From Paralvinella palmiformis (lineage: Eukaryota; Annelida; Polychaeta; Terebellida; Alvinellidae): a stretch of 64,000 nt of DNA. A model generated the notes under the pieces. The model worked only from the letters and a program-made list of their open reading frames with translations. It had not been told where the DNA came from and made no database searches. Each line of letters starts with the position of its first letter. Position 1 is the stretch's first letter. The stretch spans positions 538,501 through 602,500 of the forward strand of contig JAODUP010000486.1 in assembly GCA_025642065.1 (NCBI GenBank), read 5' to 3'. Of this stretch, positions 34,786 through 45,076 are shown piece after piece. Made by a program: the position numbers and the translations under genes.

Positions 34786-35720
34786 CAGAGCTAATCAATC
34801 AATAACTGGATCTCTCTAACATCGAAATCAATAAAAAGTATTTTATTCCTGATAAGACACAATTCTTTTAGCACATCACCTTCGTTTTTACAGATTTCAT
34901 TATAATGAAAATATTTTTGCAACATTGGAGTTTGAATTTCACAAAGGTCCCTTTTATTAAAGTTTGACAATAACATCCTTCCATGTTATGCAATGGCAGA
35001 CCTTGATGACTTACATAAAATGAACGAAAACGAGTACATCCATTATTACTTTTGCTGATGGAATCATAAAAAGATAGGAATCTAGACATTAGATCATATT
35101 GAACACCATTGTTTTAGACAAGATGTCTCAAAAGTCTGCAATTTGTTCTAAGTGACACATTCCATGTTTTTCTAACACATTTTCTCCCAGTAACATATAG
35201 TCCATTTATATCAGGTAAAGACAAACTTTTCCCAAAAAATGGAGTCCATTTATACTGGTAAAAAAAATTATGTTTCTGCAATAAATAACCGAATATCAGG
35301 AAAAAACAAAAAACCCCAAGTTTAGCCCTTTTAATAAAAAAAATTTTTTTCTCCGAAACAATATAAAACGGTAAAAAAAACATTATTTCCCCAAAAAAAA
35401 TTTATTTAAAAACAAACTTACTTTCCCAATAGGATATACCAAAAGGTGAAAAAGCGCATTTCCAAAAAACCGGGTACTGTTTGGCAATAATAAAAATATC
35501 ATTTGGGGGGTAACCCTTCAATATATTGATAATTGGTGTTATACAGTATAAGATTTAGTTTTTGTGAATTGAAGATAATATCATATTCTTCACAAACTTT
35601 CTCACATATAGCTAACATTATTTGTGTGGCACTCCTTGTGGCAGCTAGCGGACGAAGGTTGTCCGCATAACCTAAGCTACCTAAATAAACATCTCCGATG
35701 AAGAAATTTGACTAATATAT
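34786..35720 (-). pseudogene. Non-LTR retrotransposon (LINE) 3' remnant, left arm
   Basis: On the minus strand: a reverse-transcriptase active-site block GSLGYADNLRPLAATRSATQ (about 35690-35630; the usual Y-x-D-D is Y-A-D-N here), then a region ending near 35115-35200 with RKCVRKTWNVSLRTNCRLLR, a pattern seen in the C-terminal part of many LINE proteins, and a final stretch RNKILFIDFDVREIQLLID before the stop at 34791. The pieces are in different frames and separated by stops, so it is dead. Homopolymer runs at 35290-35400 have further degraded it. The mirror copy at 49.2-50.0 kb shows the element was present before the inverted duplication. Confidence 0.65.
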
Positions 35721-35964
35721 AATTATTAAGCAAGCATCACGAAGACAACACGGCGAGGAGGTCATATATATATACTACCAAGCTGTACGTGTTTATTTAT
35801 ATGTAAATTCCTTTTCCAGAATAAATAATTAATACCAAAAGATAAATCTGAAAGCGAAAACCTTTTCTCTGTTTACTTAATTGATGTATTATTTATTGGA
35901 TAATGTTTACTCAGTGTCACTGAAACGCTCGCATTTATGAGTTATTTTCAACAACAAAAAAAGG

Positions 35965-36215
35965 TATTATTATTATTGCTGCCACTACTGTTACTACTAC
36001 TACTTCTGGTACTACTACTACTACCACTACCACTACCATCACCATTACCACCAGCACCATTACTACATCTACTGCCAATACTACTGTTATTACTACTAAT
36101 ATTATTAATCTAAACTTTCTTAACCAAACTACTACTACTACTTCTATCACTTTACTACTACTACTACTACTACTGTTACTGTTATTACCACTGCTACTAC
36201 CGCTGCTACTAATAT
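35965..36215. repeat. (ACT)n-rich compound microsatellite
   Basis: ACT/ACC/ATT trinucleotide repeats over about 250 bp. The serine/valine-rich frame here is an artefact. Confidence 0.95.
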
Positions 36216-36419
36216 TAACACATATCCCGTTTATATTGTTTTTTTTCCTAATCAAAATATATTCAAAATCACTTTATTTTAACCTCATAAAAGTAGATAC
36301 ATAAACAAATATTATTATATATTATAGTTAGTATTGACTTACTGATGAATACCAATTATATTAATCAACAAAGAGTTCATCATAATATCTAATTAACATA
36401 AAGCTCATTATCCAGATAC

Positions 36420-36552
36420 TGGCTTTGACATTTATCAGTACATAACCGTTATTCGACATCTAACATTACAGTCTATTTCTGCTTCACATCTATTTATCCC
36501 TCGGAGTAATCTCGCCTGGGACATATGTCTGATTGATAACTCCCTCGGTAGG
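36420..36552 (-). pseudogene. PAN/apple-like exon, broken copy
   Basis: Minus-strand homologue of the 18713 exon, within the duplicated block 36255-36870. It keeps EGVINQTYVPGEITPRDK and, in a shifted frame, EIDCNVRCRI. A one-base insertion and a TAG fall where the intact copy has DKYWE, and the second half (NNKC... KQFDR) is deleted. Clearly a pseudo-exon. Confidence 0.6.
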
Positions 36553-36925
36553 TAGTGTGTTGTACATGTGAATATAGTACTATATAGTGTATAGTGAATG
36601 TTTATACGATATATAAATACAACCGAATAACTCTTTTTAAACATTTCATTCGCACTACCTGAAAATAGTACCACAATAAACTTTTGATTTTTAGACAATA
36701 ATCAATAGCTGCTGCAAGATCTCCTTACGAATAGAAAACACTTAGGAATTACATTCTGTAGGATTTATTTCCCAAGACAAATCCCTTTCGAACCAAACCA
36801 ACTCATTCAACTTAGGAATTATATAGAACTCAAACTAAATTAACCAACACTCATTGAAAAGTTTCTGTACATAACCATTCCTATTACAAATACAATCATA
36901 TATCACTGTTTATTTTAAACAAATA

Positions 36926-36928
<3 letters not shown>

Positions 36929-36972
<44 letters not shown>
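36929..36972. repeat. (TA)n microsatellite
   Basis: Pure TA repeat. Confidence 0.95.
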
Positions 36973-36977
<5 letters not shown>

Positions 36978-37161
36978 AAGAAAAATAAGTACGTTTGTGC
37001 TAAATACTCTAAGCCTCAGTAGATTGTTTACCACTAGTGATCTACTTCCATTGGTTGACGTTGGTTACCCACACAGGAGGTGTAGATTGTAAACCTAACA
37101 AGATTGTAATGGGTTTTTTCTACAAAGATAAGTCCTAGATAGCTAGACTTTGTAGGTTACG

Positions 37162-37285
37162 CATACACACACACACGCACGCACACACACGCATACGCAC
37201 GCACACACAAAGATAACACGCACGCATGCATGCGCACTCCCACACACTCACACACACACACAACCACACCCAAACACACACACAC
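37162..37285. repeat. (CA)/(CGCA)-rich microsatellite
   Basis: Imperfect CA and CGCA repeat. Confidence 0.9.
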
Positions 37286-37879
37286 GTGTAATCAAGAACA
37301 TGGCAGGAAGTAGTTCATTATTTTAATTACCTCCAGTTTGCTGATTTAATTTGACTACCTTCAGAATATAATAATTGTGGAATGTTACATCAAATAACTG
37401 CGATTTTTTAATCGATCTCTAATTATCCTATCATTTGTTATCACAAAATCCGTGTCATGATGAATATAAAGAGTAATACCTCTTCTTAATTAACTTACTT
37501 ATAACCTAACCAATCTCCAAAGATACAGATTACCTATTAGTATTATAGAACAGCTAGTGTTGTATGACACAAATATCTACATCAGGATGCCGTTCTGGAG
37601 CAGTAGTTACTCTGTTATTGTAAAGGGAAGACCAGAGACTAAGCCTTTTATTTGGTTGTTTCTCTAACAGAGGGAGGGGCAAATGATACTTCCATAACAC
37701 ATAATACACGCTTAACAGACAATGACATTATGTGATACAATGAGGAGAACTGTATCCATATTAACATCTGACAAAGTAAGAGCTTCTTAGAAATAACCAT
37801 TTTTGACCCGCAGTCTAATATAGCTAATCAGCGATGGTATTTAGGACTCGTTAATGTATAACGGGTCCGGTCTTAAGAA

Positions 37880-38203
37880 ATGACAGCAGTAGAGTGTTCA
37901 ATAGGAAGCTGTTCATCACGGGATATAAATATGGGTTGGCTGAAGTCGTTTCCGTACAAATGGCAAGTTCTGGAAATAACTCTCGGTCTTGTCAATCTCG
38001 TATCAGCGTCTGTCTTCTTCCTGATATCACGTGGTTTGTCTTCACCATTATGGCTCATCCTCGCGGCTACATTTCGTTACGGGAGGTTTAAAGATTGTGA
38101 AACGGAAACGCTAATATGTGTAACTGTGGATTTGTTAGATTATTTCTTTGTTTTATTAATTCACATGAAAATGAAGGCCGACTTCATAAGAGATGAAATA
38201 TAA
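37880..38203 (+). pseudogene. Membrane-protein exon, copy 1 (left arm, damaged)
   Basis: 107 open codons. Residues shared with the best copy (58395) run from TAVECSIGSCSSRDINMGWL through the first membrane segment WQVLEITLGLVNLVSASVFF to SSPLWLILAATF. They then jump to YGRFKDCETET because an 81-bp in-frame segment is missing. About 31 bp are lost just before the apparent start, so the ATG at 37880 is a fusion accident. After about 38133 the C-terminus diverges through a deletion of roughly 530 bp that the right arm still has. Likely non-functional, though the frame remains open. Confidence 0.6.
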
Positions 38204-38384
38204 GCAATATCTGAGAATAATCCGCGGATTATTGATGACCAAAGGCAGGAAAACATCAACCGAATTAATAAATATTGTATATGGCTTTATATAATTGGAG
38301 TAAATCATGTACTATCTTAATATATTGTGTATTAATATGATTGTATAGACAAAGTTATTTTAGCTGTATGTGGGCGTGTGAGTG

Positions 38385-38530
38385 TGTGTGTGTTTGTTTG
38401 TGTGCGTATGTGGGGGCACGCCGCCCTGTGTGCTGGTACCTTGCAGATGATGGGGGGGGGGGCTTGTTTGTCTCAATGACTCTGGAAGCTATACCAGCGG
38501 GTTTTTAAACCTCTGGCAGGTTTAAACAAG
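38385..38530 (-). repeat. Interspersed repeat R4, truncated copy
   Basis: Mirror copy of 47655-47800 (GT-rich tract, poly-G, then CTTGTTTGTCTCAATGACTC and a GTTTAAAC motif). About 540 bp present in the right arm (47113-47655) are deleted here. Confidence 0.7.
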
Positions 38531-38638
38531 CCATAAAAGTAGATTATTAATTTTATCGATAAAATATTGGAATAAAACCCAATTAATATCAAAATAAACA
38601 CACAACAACAAACATAGTGGTTCGGGTATGGAAGGATA

Positions 38639-38700
38639 CGTATTAGTGTATTAGTGTATTAGTGTATTAGTATATTAGTGTATTAGTATATTAGTGTGTT
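38639..38700. repeat. 10-bp tandem repeat (GTATTAGT)-type
   Basis: About six units of TATTAGTGTA. The mirror array is at 46945-47008. Confidence 0.9.
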
Positions 38701-39149
38701 ACTTTGTGCAAAACAAATTCGTTTTTTATTTTTTTTTTTTTTCATTTGTTCCTTGGTTTATGTTTATCTGTTTAGATTTAACACAATTTTAAGAAGATCT
38801 ATAATATTGTAATCGACTGTACGTAATTAGTTTGTAGAAAATGTTATATTCAAATGCATACACTACAACAGTCAAGTAATTAGCATAACACTCCATCAAC
38901 TGGTCCTTTTGAATAATCATTATGATAGAGTTGGTATAACTCTTATAGACACACGAATACAAACACACTATTATACACGAACGATTACCACTCATCACCA
39001 GAATAAAGTCTTACTGAATTGTTTTTATACAACCAGTACTTTCTAAATCTTGGTCAATACGTTGGGTGTTCGATTACTCCGACACTACGTGCGCTTAATC
39101 TCGCATCTCAATTTTACAACAGTTAATATTTTTAACGCTGATTTACCAA

Positions 39150-39560
39150 AATCTTATTTTGATCTGAACTATTAGAATAATGTTATGTGGACAATATATT
39201 TTAGAATTGGGGCCTGGAATAACATAGGAAAATAATTATGATCTGATCATTTGTTGACTATATATGGGTCCTTTTGTTTCCGTATGCAATAACATATATG
39301 TTAATTATTTTATCTTAAGAATGAATTTAGATAACTGTTTCCCAATTTCGTGTTAATCTTATTTTGATCTGAACTATTAGAATAATGTTATATGAATATT
39401 ATATTTAATAATTGCGGCCTGAAATAACCTAGGAGACCTATTATGATCTTATCCTATGTGGACTACGTGTGTGTCCTTTTCGTACATTATACATGTTTTG
39501 TTAATAAATAACGTTCAGTGTTTAGTCCTTATTTTTCAACAGATAATTGGGTGCCATCTT
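39150..39560. repeat. About 205-bp tandem duplication in left arm
   Basis: TCTTATTTTGATCTGAACTA begins both units (39150 and 39357). The right arm has a single unit, so this tandem arose after the inverted duplication. The second unit is interrupted by the Tc1-like element and resumes at about 41200. Confidence 0.75.
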
Positions 39561-39608
39561 GGTAATCACATATCCAAATATCATATCAATGCAACAAGTA
39601 TGATACAG

Positions 39609-41195
39609 ACATGAATATAAATATGGAATTATATTTTTATCCGTTGCATTATTTTGTGGAACAGCATATTAGGACCAGTTGATTAGTATTTAAGATCAGT
39701 TCAGTGGTAGCAGCCTAATCACTGATACGTGACGAATATTTTGGCATACGTTTTCAACACGTGGTATTATTTTACGTGAGTGGGTGACCAATAAAACACC
39801 CAAGGTCCAGATGGCGTGATATCTGAGACTCTAAAAGTAAGGGGGGGTAGAGCTATTTATGTCTCTAGTTGTACTCGGGCGTGCCGGCGGAATTTGCTGA
39901 AAATTTTGGGCAACTCTCTTGACATCATGGTCCGTCATTTTGATGAAGGAATTTATAGACGAGTTCTTGCCATGTGGCGTATGGGTTCCAAACAGAAAGT
40001 CACTGCCCAAGCTCTTGGGAATTCACAGGGAACAGTCTCAAGGGTGCTTAAGATACATCGTGAGACGCGCGTACCCACACCCAGAGCTAGACCGGGACGT
40101 ACTCATAAGACAACAGAAAGAGAAGGCCGTTATCTGCTACGTTTGTGGCGAAATGGGCATACCAAGTCAGCAAACACCCTTCGTGCTGAATGGTTATGGT
40201 TCACTAATACCCCTGTATCCAGAATGCTAGTGAATCTGCGATTGATCCATGCGGGTTACTTCGCCAGGAGACCTCTAAGAAACCTTTATTGTTGCAAAGA
40301 CATCGACAGGCGCGTGTGGATTGGGCTAGAAACCATCTCCGCTGCCGACCAGGTCATTGGCAGCATATCATCTTCAGCGATGAATTGAGATTCCTGCTTT
40401 GCCGGATAGATGATTACATCTTGGTCCGCAGAAAGCAAAGTGAGGCATCTAATGAAGATTGCATCATACCTTAGTCCAACCATGCGGCAGTGGAATTACC
40501 ATATGGGGTGCTTTCCATCATGGTGGAAAATGTTACCTTAACATTTTCGATAGAAATGTGGATCAGTATCAGTACCTACATATCCTGGAGGAACAGTTAT
40601 TCCCATTTGCTCGTATGACATTTGGGCATAAATTTGTGTACCAGAATGGCAACACCAGGCCTCACAGAGCTCATACACTGGTCAATTTCATGCAAACTGA
40701 AGGGGTTTGAACACATGGAATGGCCAGCAGGGTCTCCAGATACGAATCCTATAGAGAACATGTGGTACGAAGTAACACGCACCATGGATGCAAGTGCCAA
40801 CCAGCCTACTAATCTGGAAGAATTGCGACAGGCAGTCATTGATGTATAGCAAACTCTGCCCCTTCAAACCATGGCAACCATGATTGATAGCATACGTGCG
40901 GCTCATTGAACACTCTAAATAATCAGAACGTTTGAAGCCGATTTGCTGACAAATTCCTGCTTTATTTAATGCATTACTTAACAACCCCATATGTCGTATA
41001 TTTAGCATTTTGGCAATAATAATCATATTTCATTATATTCACCATGATCCAGAATTCCCATATGCATCAATATATTCTTCATAGGGTACTTATATCAATA
41101 AATACATAAAATTCACATAGCCTGATACTTTCGCTAGAAAAAAACATAATTCTAAGTGAGAAATAACAAACAATAAATTAAATTTAAGTCTGTAT
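39609..41195 (+). mobile_element. Tc1-like DNA transposon, copy A
   Basis: About 1.6 kb. The left terminal repeat ACATGAATATAAATATGG corresponds to the copy B terminus; the right terminus is eroded. It carries a broken transposase gene on the plus strand. It is absent from the mirror position in the right arm near 46.3 kb, so it inserted after the inverted duplication, inside the second unit of the local tandem. Confidence 0.85.
39927..40908 (+). pseudogene. Tc1-like transposase, frameshifted
   Basis: Begins MVRHFDEGIYRRVLAMWRMG, a helix-turn-helix of Tc1-type transposases (SKQKVTAQALGNSQGTVSRV). A basic hinge with PRARPGR and a second DNA-binding part (RAEWLWFTNTPVSRMLVN) follow. Frameshifts near 40280, 40470 and 40710 separate the catalytic part: first acidic block IIFSDELRF, second block FVYQNGNTRPHRA, where the family's QDN-ARPH aspartate is glycine, and third block SPDTNPIENMWYE with its acidic residue kept. 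Frameshifts plus loss of the second catalytic Asp mean it is inactive. It once cut and pasted the element at TA sites. Confidence 0.85.
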
Positions 41196-41390
41196 TTGTA
41201 AATCATATATATGCTAATTATTTTATTTTAGGACTGAATTTAGATAACTGTTACCCAATTTCTTGTTAATCTTGAATTTTTGCTAATATCGCTAATATTG
41301 TTTCGTTTCCAGCATGTTTCTCTCTGAAACAGGTGGTCATGCATTATAAACAAAGGGAGTTACTCCTCGCTTTCAACTGGTGAGGTTTCC

Positions 41391-42220
41391 ACTAAATTTA
41401 TTTAACAATATAACATAGGGTGCAAGCTAGAAAGACTGTGGGTGGTGTCAATCTATTGTGGTTGAGGGGAATTACCTGTGACGTCAGATCTTTTCCGCCC
41501 AGTTTAGGGAAGTCTTTTTAACATAAATATTGTCGACAAACATTCTTAAATTTAGCCATGTAAGTATTTAATCAAAGAAGGCATCATATTTATAGTCATA
41601 TTTCATACACAAAAGAATATTATTTGTGTACCTTTCAGATAATAATATTGCCTCAAACTGTCGTCAAATGACAGTACTCACACTTTATTCACACAACTAG
41701 CCGGTGGCATCACTATGGATGGGAACAGGGGCACGTGCCTCCGAACATTATAATGTGTCCCTAAGATATATTTCAAGCAGAATAATTTAAAGTATTGACT
41801 GAAATATGATGCATTATAATAGATATAAATCAAAATATGGATCACCAAATAATTAAAAATAATTTTCTCTGTAATCCCCATATTCTGGCTTTGCATCTAT
41901 AAGGTACTCCTAAATGTTTCCCAATTAATGACACCTCAGCTATCAACATGGTCACATACCCGGGAGTTGTTAGCCAACAAAACTATCTGTCGATCTCTCT
42001 ACGAAAGATAATGTAGTAATGGGACCATAGTTAAGTTGATGAGTAACATTAGCATTTAATAGATATATAATGGATTGAAAAAAGTAGATTTAGGACATGT
42101 GGTAACAATAGGATAAAAAAGTAACAAAAGGAACAGCAATGGTAGAAATAATACCAGTACGGGAAGAAAAAGGACCAGATTAGTTCTAATGTTACACGAA
42201 AATGTAACAAAAGATCAAAG
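41391..42220. other. Start of spacer, AT-rich, nothing recognised
   Basis: Unique DNA between the inner edge of the left arm and block D. Confidence 0.5.
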
Positions 42221-42221
42221 C

Positions 42222-42295
42222 AATTTATATATTTATCTATCTATTTATCTATCTATATATCTATCTATATCTCTATCTATCTATCTATCTATATC

Positions 42296-42380
<85 letters not shown>

Positions 42381-42393
42381 CTCTATCTATCTC

Positions 42394-42449
<56 letters not shown>

Positions 42450-42470
42450 ATCTATCTATATCTATCGCTG
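42222..42470. repeat. (CTAT)n microsatellite
   Basis: Long CTAT array with CTCT and CTTT variants, at the edge of block D. The same array type begins the second copy of this block at 53605. Confidence 0.97.
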
Positions 42471-43013
42471 ACAAACCGCCTATAGGGAGTACCCTACTGT
42501 TCTACACGATTGATAACACGCGACTACAAAAGTAAATATATATATAACATCAGTTTTGTTCTAGCTGCACTAGCTTCGTGTAGGCTTCAGATTATTGTAC
42601 CAGATCTTATTTCACATATCTAAAGTACAGAGTGGAACAGGATCACTGTATCTGTGTTATCTGATCCAAAAGTATATATATATCTGTGATATTGCTTCAC
42701 TCTAATATCAGTTCGTATTTTGAGGAGAGCTAACCAATCACACAGCAACTTATGGAAGGAAATAATTTTGGACATCAGCTGTGAAATAAGTTACTCGATC
42801 ATAATAAACCACTCAAGTACCTCAGAAATTACCCATAAACGTTCTTGAAACCCATATAATTAAATAACCGCATTAGTATTTTTGTTTTAAATTACTATCT
42901 AATTACTGTGTAATAATGTATGGAATATATTGTGTTTTGTGAGCCAGTATATGTTTTGATTCCGTTTTCACTATTAGAGAAAATGAGTTTTATTAAGGGG
43001 CTATATAACATAC

Positions 43014-43014
<1 letters not shown>

Positions 43015-43058
<44 letters not shown>
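43015..43058. repeat. (ATT)n microsatellite
   Basis: Pure ATT repeat. Confidence 0.95.
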
Positions 43059-43698
43059 GCCCCATTTCTGATCAGTGCTGAGGCTAAACAAAACATTCAG
43101 TCTTTCGTTCTCTATCATATCGGAAAATATTAAAGATTATGAAGTTTTCTTTATCAGTTTCTTGTAGTTGAGGTTTTATTGTAAATGTATTATGTTTAAC
43201 ATATTTTATATTGTATAGTTATACCTTTGTCAATATTACCTTTTCTTTCAGGGTTGATATATAAACACATTACCGAAGCTAAAAATGTATTATTTATATT
43301 GATTTGTCCGCTGATTGATTAGACATTCGATCATTGACTTGTATTTATAATATAAAAGTGGTCGATTTCCTGTCATTCATCTATCTACGAAGCGAACTAT
43401 AACAAACGGCACGAGGTATGAGGTATATATTTATATAAGCACATACACTCACATCCAAACACACACATACAGACACACATACGCAGACACACACAAAGAG
43501 AGAGAGAGATTTTAAATATTGAAAATAGCTAACTTTATGTTAATTCTGGTCTTGTATTTGAAGTTCAATGTTGTAAGTTTATGTTAGACTTCATAACACT
43601 TATAACATTAAAGTCAACTTAAGATAAAATATTCTTTTTCAGGGTCTATTAATGTTTGTGAGTATTTTGTGAGTCTGGGATGTATTCGTATGTGTAGG

Positions 43699-43699
<1 letters not shown>

Positions 43700-43742
<43 letters not shown>
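43700..43742. repeat. (GT)n microsatellite
   Basis: Pure GT repeat inside block D. Confidence 0.95.
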
Positions 43743-43744
<2 letters not shown>

Positions 43745-43989
43745 CGTGTGTGCATGTGTCCGTGTGTGCATGTTCGTTCGTTCGTGTTCATGTATGTCTG
43801 TTCATGTGAGTGGGTGAATTCCTAGAGTAATGGGAGTTTCAGTTATTCAAAACAACACTGTTAAAACGTCATATCTTCGAATGTTAGTTTGTACAATGGG
43901 AATATATCATGAAGCGACTACTATTAAAATAGATAGCTTAAATGCTATTAAAATAACTGAAAGCAGACAGTAATAGCGTCGTACTGTTT

Positions 43990-44370
43990 TTGTTTAACGA
44001 ATTTAGCCAACCAATGTTTATTGTTTATATCCCGTGATGAACAGCTTTCTATTTAACACTCTACTGTTGTGAACTTGATCCATTTGAAAATATGGAAGCC
44101 ATTTCTTAAGACCGGACTCTATACATTAACGAGTTGTAAACATTATCGCTGATTAGTGTTGTTACACGGCGGCTCTTATTTCTAAGAGGCTCTTACCTGG
44201 TCAGATGTTAGTATGATATAGGTTTTATTCCACTTTTAAACATAATAGTTACAATGACTAAAGCAATACAATCATTGAGACATTCCTCTTAGATAATATG
44301 ACTATATTAAGGTCAATCTTCAATGTTGGATACAGTTCTCCTCAGTATATTACATAATACCACTGTGTAT
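43990..44370 (-). pseudogene. Membrane-protein exon, copy 4 (5' part only) with flank
   Basis: Minus-strand reading keeps NGFHIFKWIKFTTVEC followed by a stop, then ESCSSRDIN and no membrane segments. Its upstream flank (44140-44370) matches the upstream flank of copy 1 (37700-37870), not that of copies 2 and 3. A dead partial copy joined to block D at about 43985. Confidence 0.6.
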
Positions 44371-44781
44371 TATTTACCTCTCATTCTGACCGAGAGAGAA
44401 AAAACAAACAGATAAAAGACTTATTGTCGTGTCTTCTCTTTATAATGACAGACTTTCCACGTTTCTAATAGGATATCCATCTTTCTGTTATTCTCCCATA
44501 CGAGTGTAACCTAATTACTTACAATATAGGACATAAATGTGTCTCAGCTTTATACTCATGGAGATAACACTTAGGTAAGGTAAGACTGGTTTACAATTTA
44601 AAGGGTTTTAGATGAAAAAGGAGATACATCAGTTTGATCAATTATATTGTATTAGTGATATGGCGGCAACAACAATGTTTACTAAAGAATAATAGAGGAC
44701 AAGTCTTGTATTTTCTGAGGATTGTATTGAAGTATGGTACAAACATTCAAATGTGCGTTAGTTCTACAAACAAGTACTTAA

Positions 44782-44958
44782 GGAGTAATCCATCAGCCAT
44801 GTCAGACTAGTTCCAAGGATAAACATTGGGAACCAAAAATAGACTCCGCTGTTAGACTTCGAATAAATAATGAATGCGAAAGGATTAGCTTTTACAGAGT
44901 GGGGAAACAACTTGACAGATGTGTAATGATAAACACTAAAACCGAGTTAATTAAGTAG
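44782..44958 (+). CDS. PAN/apple-like exon, copy in spacer
   Basis: 58 open codons from GGA 44782 to TAG 44956-44958, protein-identical to the 22749 frame up to MINTKT. The C-terminus then differs (ELIK instead of DISRR) because the flanks are unrelated from that point. An in-frame TAA sits immediately upstream, as in the other copy. Two silent differences over the shared 161 bases. Whether it is transcribed is unknown; no promoter or partner exon is seen in the spacer. Confidence 0.45.
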   Translation, partial: GVIHQPCQTSSKDKHWEPKIDSAVRLRINNECERISFYRVGKQLDRCVMINTKTELIK

Positions 44959-45020
44959 CTACATTTCTGTTGTGATAATAAAATTGTTTTTAATATGCTT
45001 TATATGTGAAAAACCTATAC

Positions 45021-45076
45021 AGCAGTAGCGGAAGCAGCAGTAGCAGTATCAGCAGCAACAGCAACAGCAGCAGTGG
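45021..45076. repeat. (CAG)/(AGC)n imperfect microsatellite
   Basis: CAGCAG/CAGTAG/CAACAG run just downstream of the PAN-like exon; absent from the other copy of block F. Confidence 0.85.

Larger units (their letters stand above)
27340..41390 (+). repeat. Left arm of a large inverted duplication
   Basis: Matches the reverse complement of 46105-53677 in many long collinear stretches: 27440-29515 with 51100-53600, 33690-35600 with 49320-51080, 37880-38380 with 47820-48900, and 38640-39360 plus 41200-41390 with 46105-47005. Sequence not found in the right arm: 29515-33690, 35710-37700 and the Tc1-like element at 39609-41195. The outer edge is a (GATA)n tract; the inner edge lies near 41390. Confidence 0.88.
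42222..43985. repeat. Segmental block D, copy 1 (spacer)
   Basis: Recurs in direct orientation at 53605-56285. Shared marks: GACAAACCGCCTATAGGGAG-like sequence after the CTAT array, CTATCTACGAAGCGAACTAT (43382; 53807), AATATTGAAAATAGCTAACT (43516; 55804), and the segment ending with CTTAAATGCTATTAAAATAA. Copy 2 lacks about 780 bp (42491-43275) and is split by Tc1-like copy B. Confidence 0.85.
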
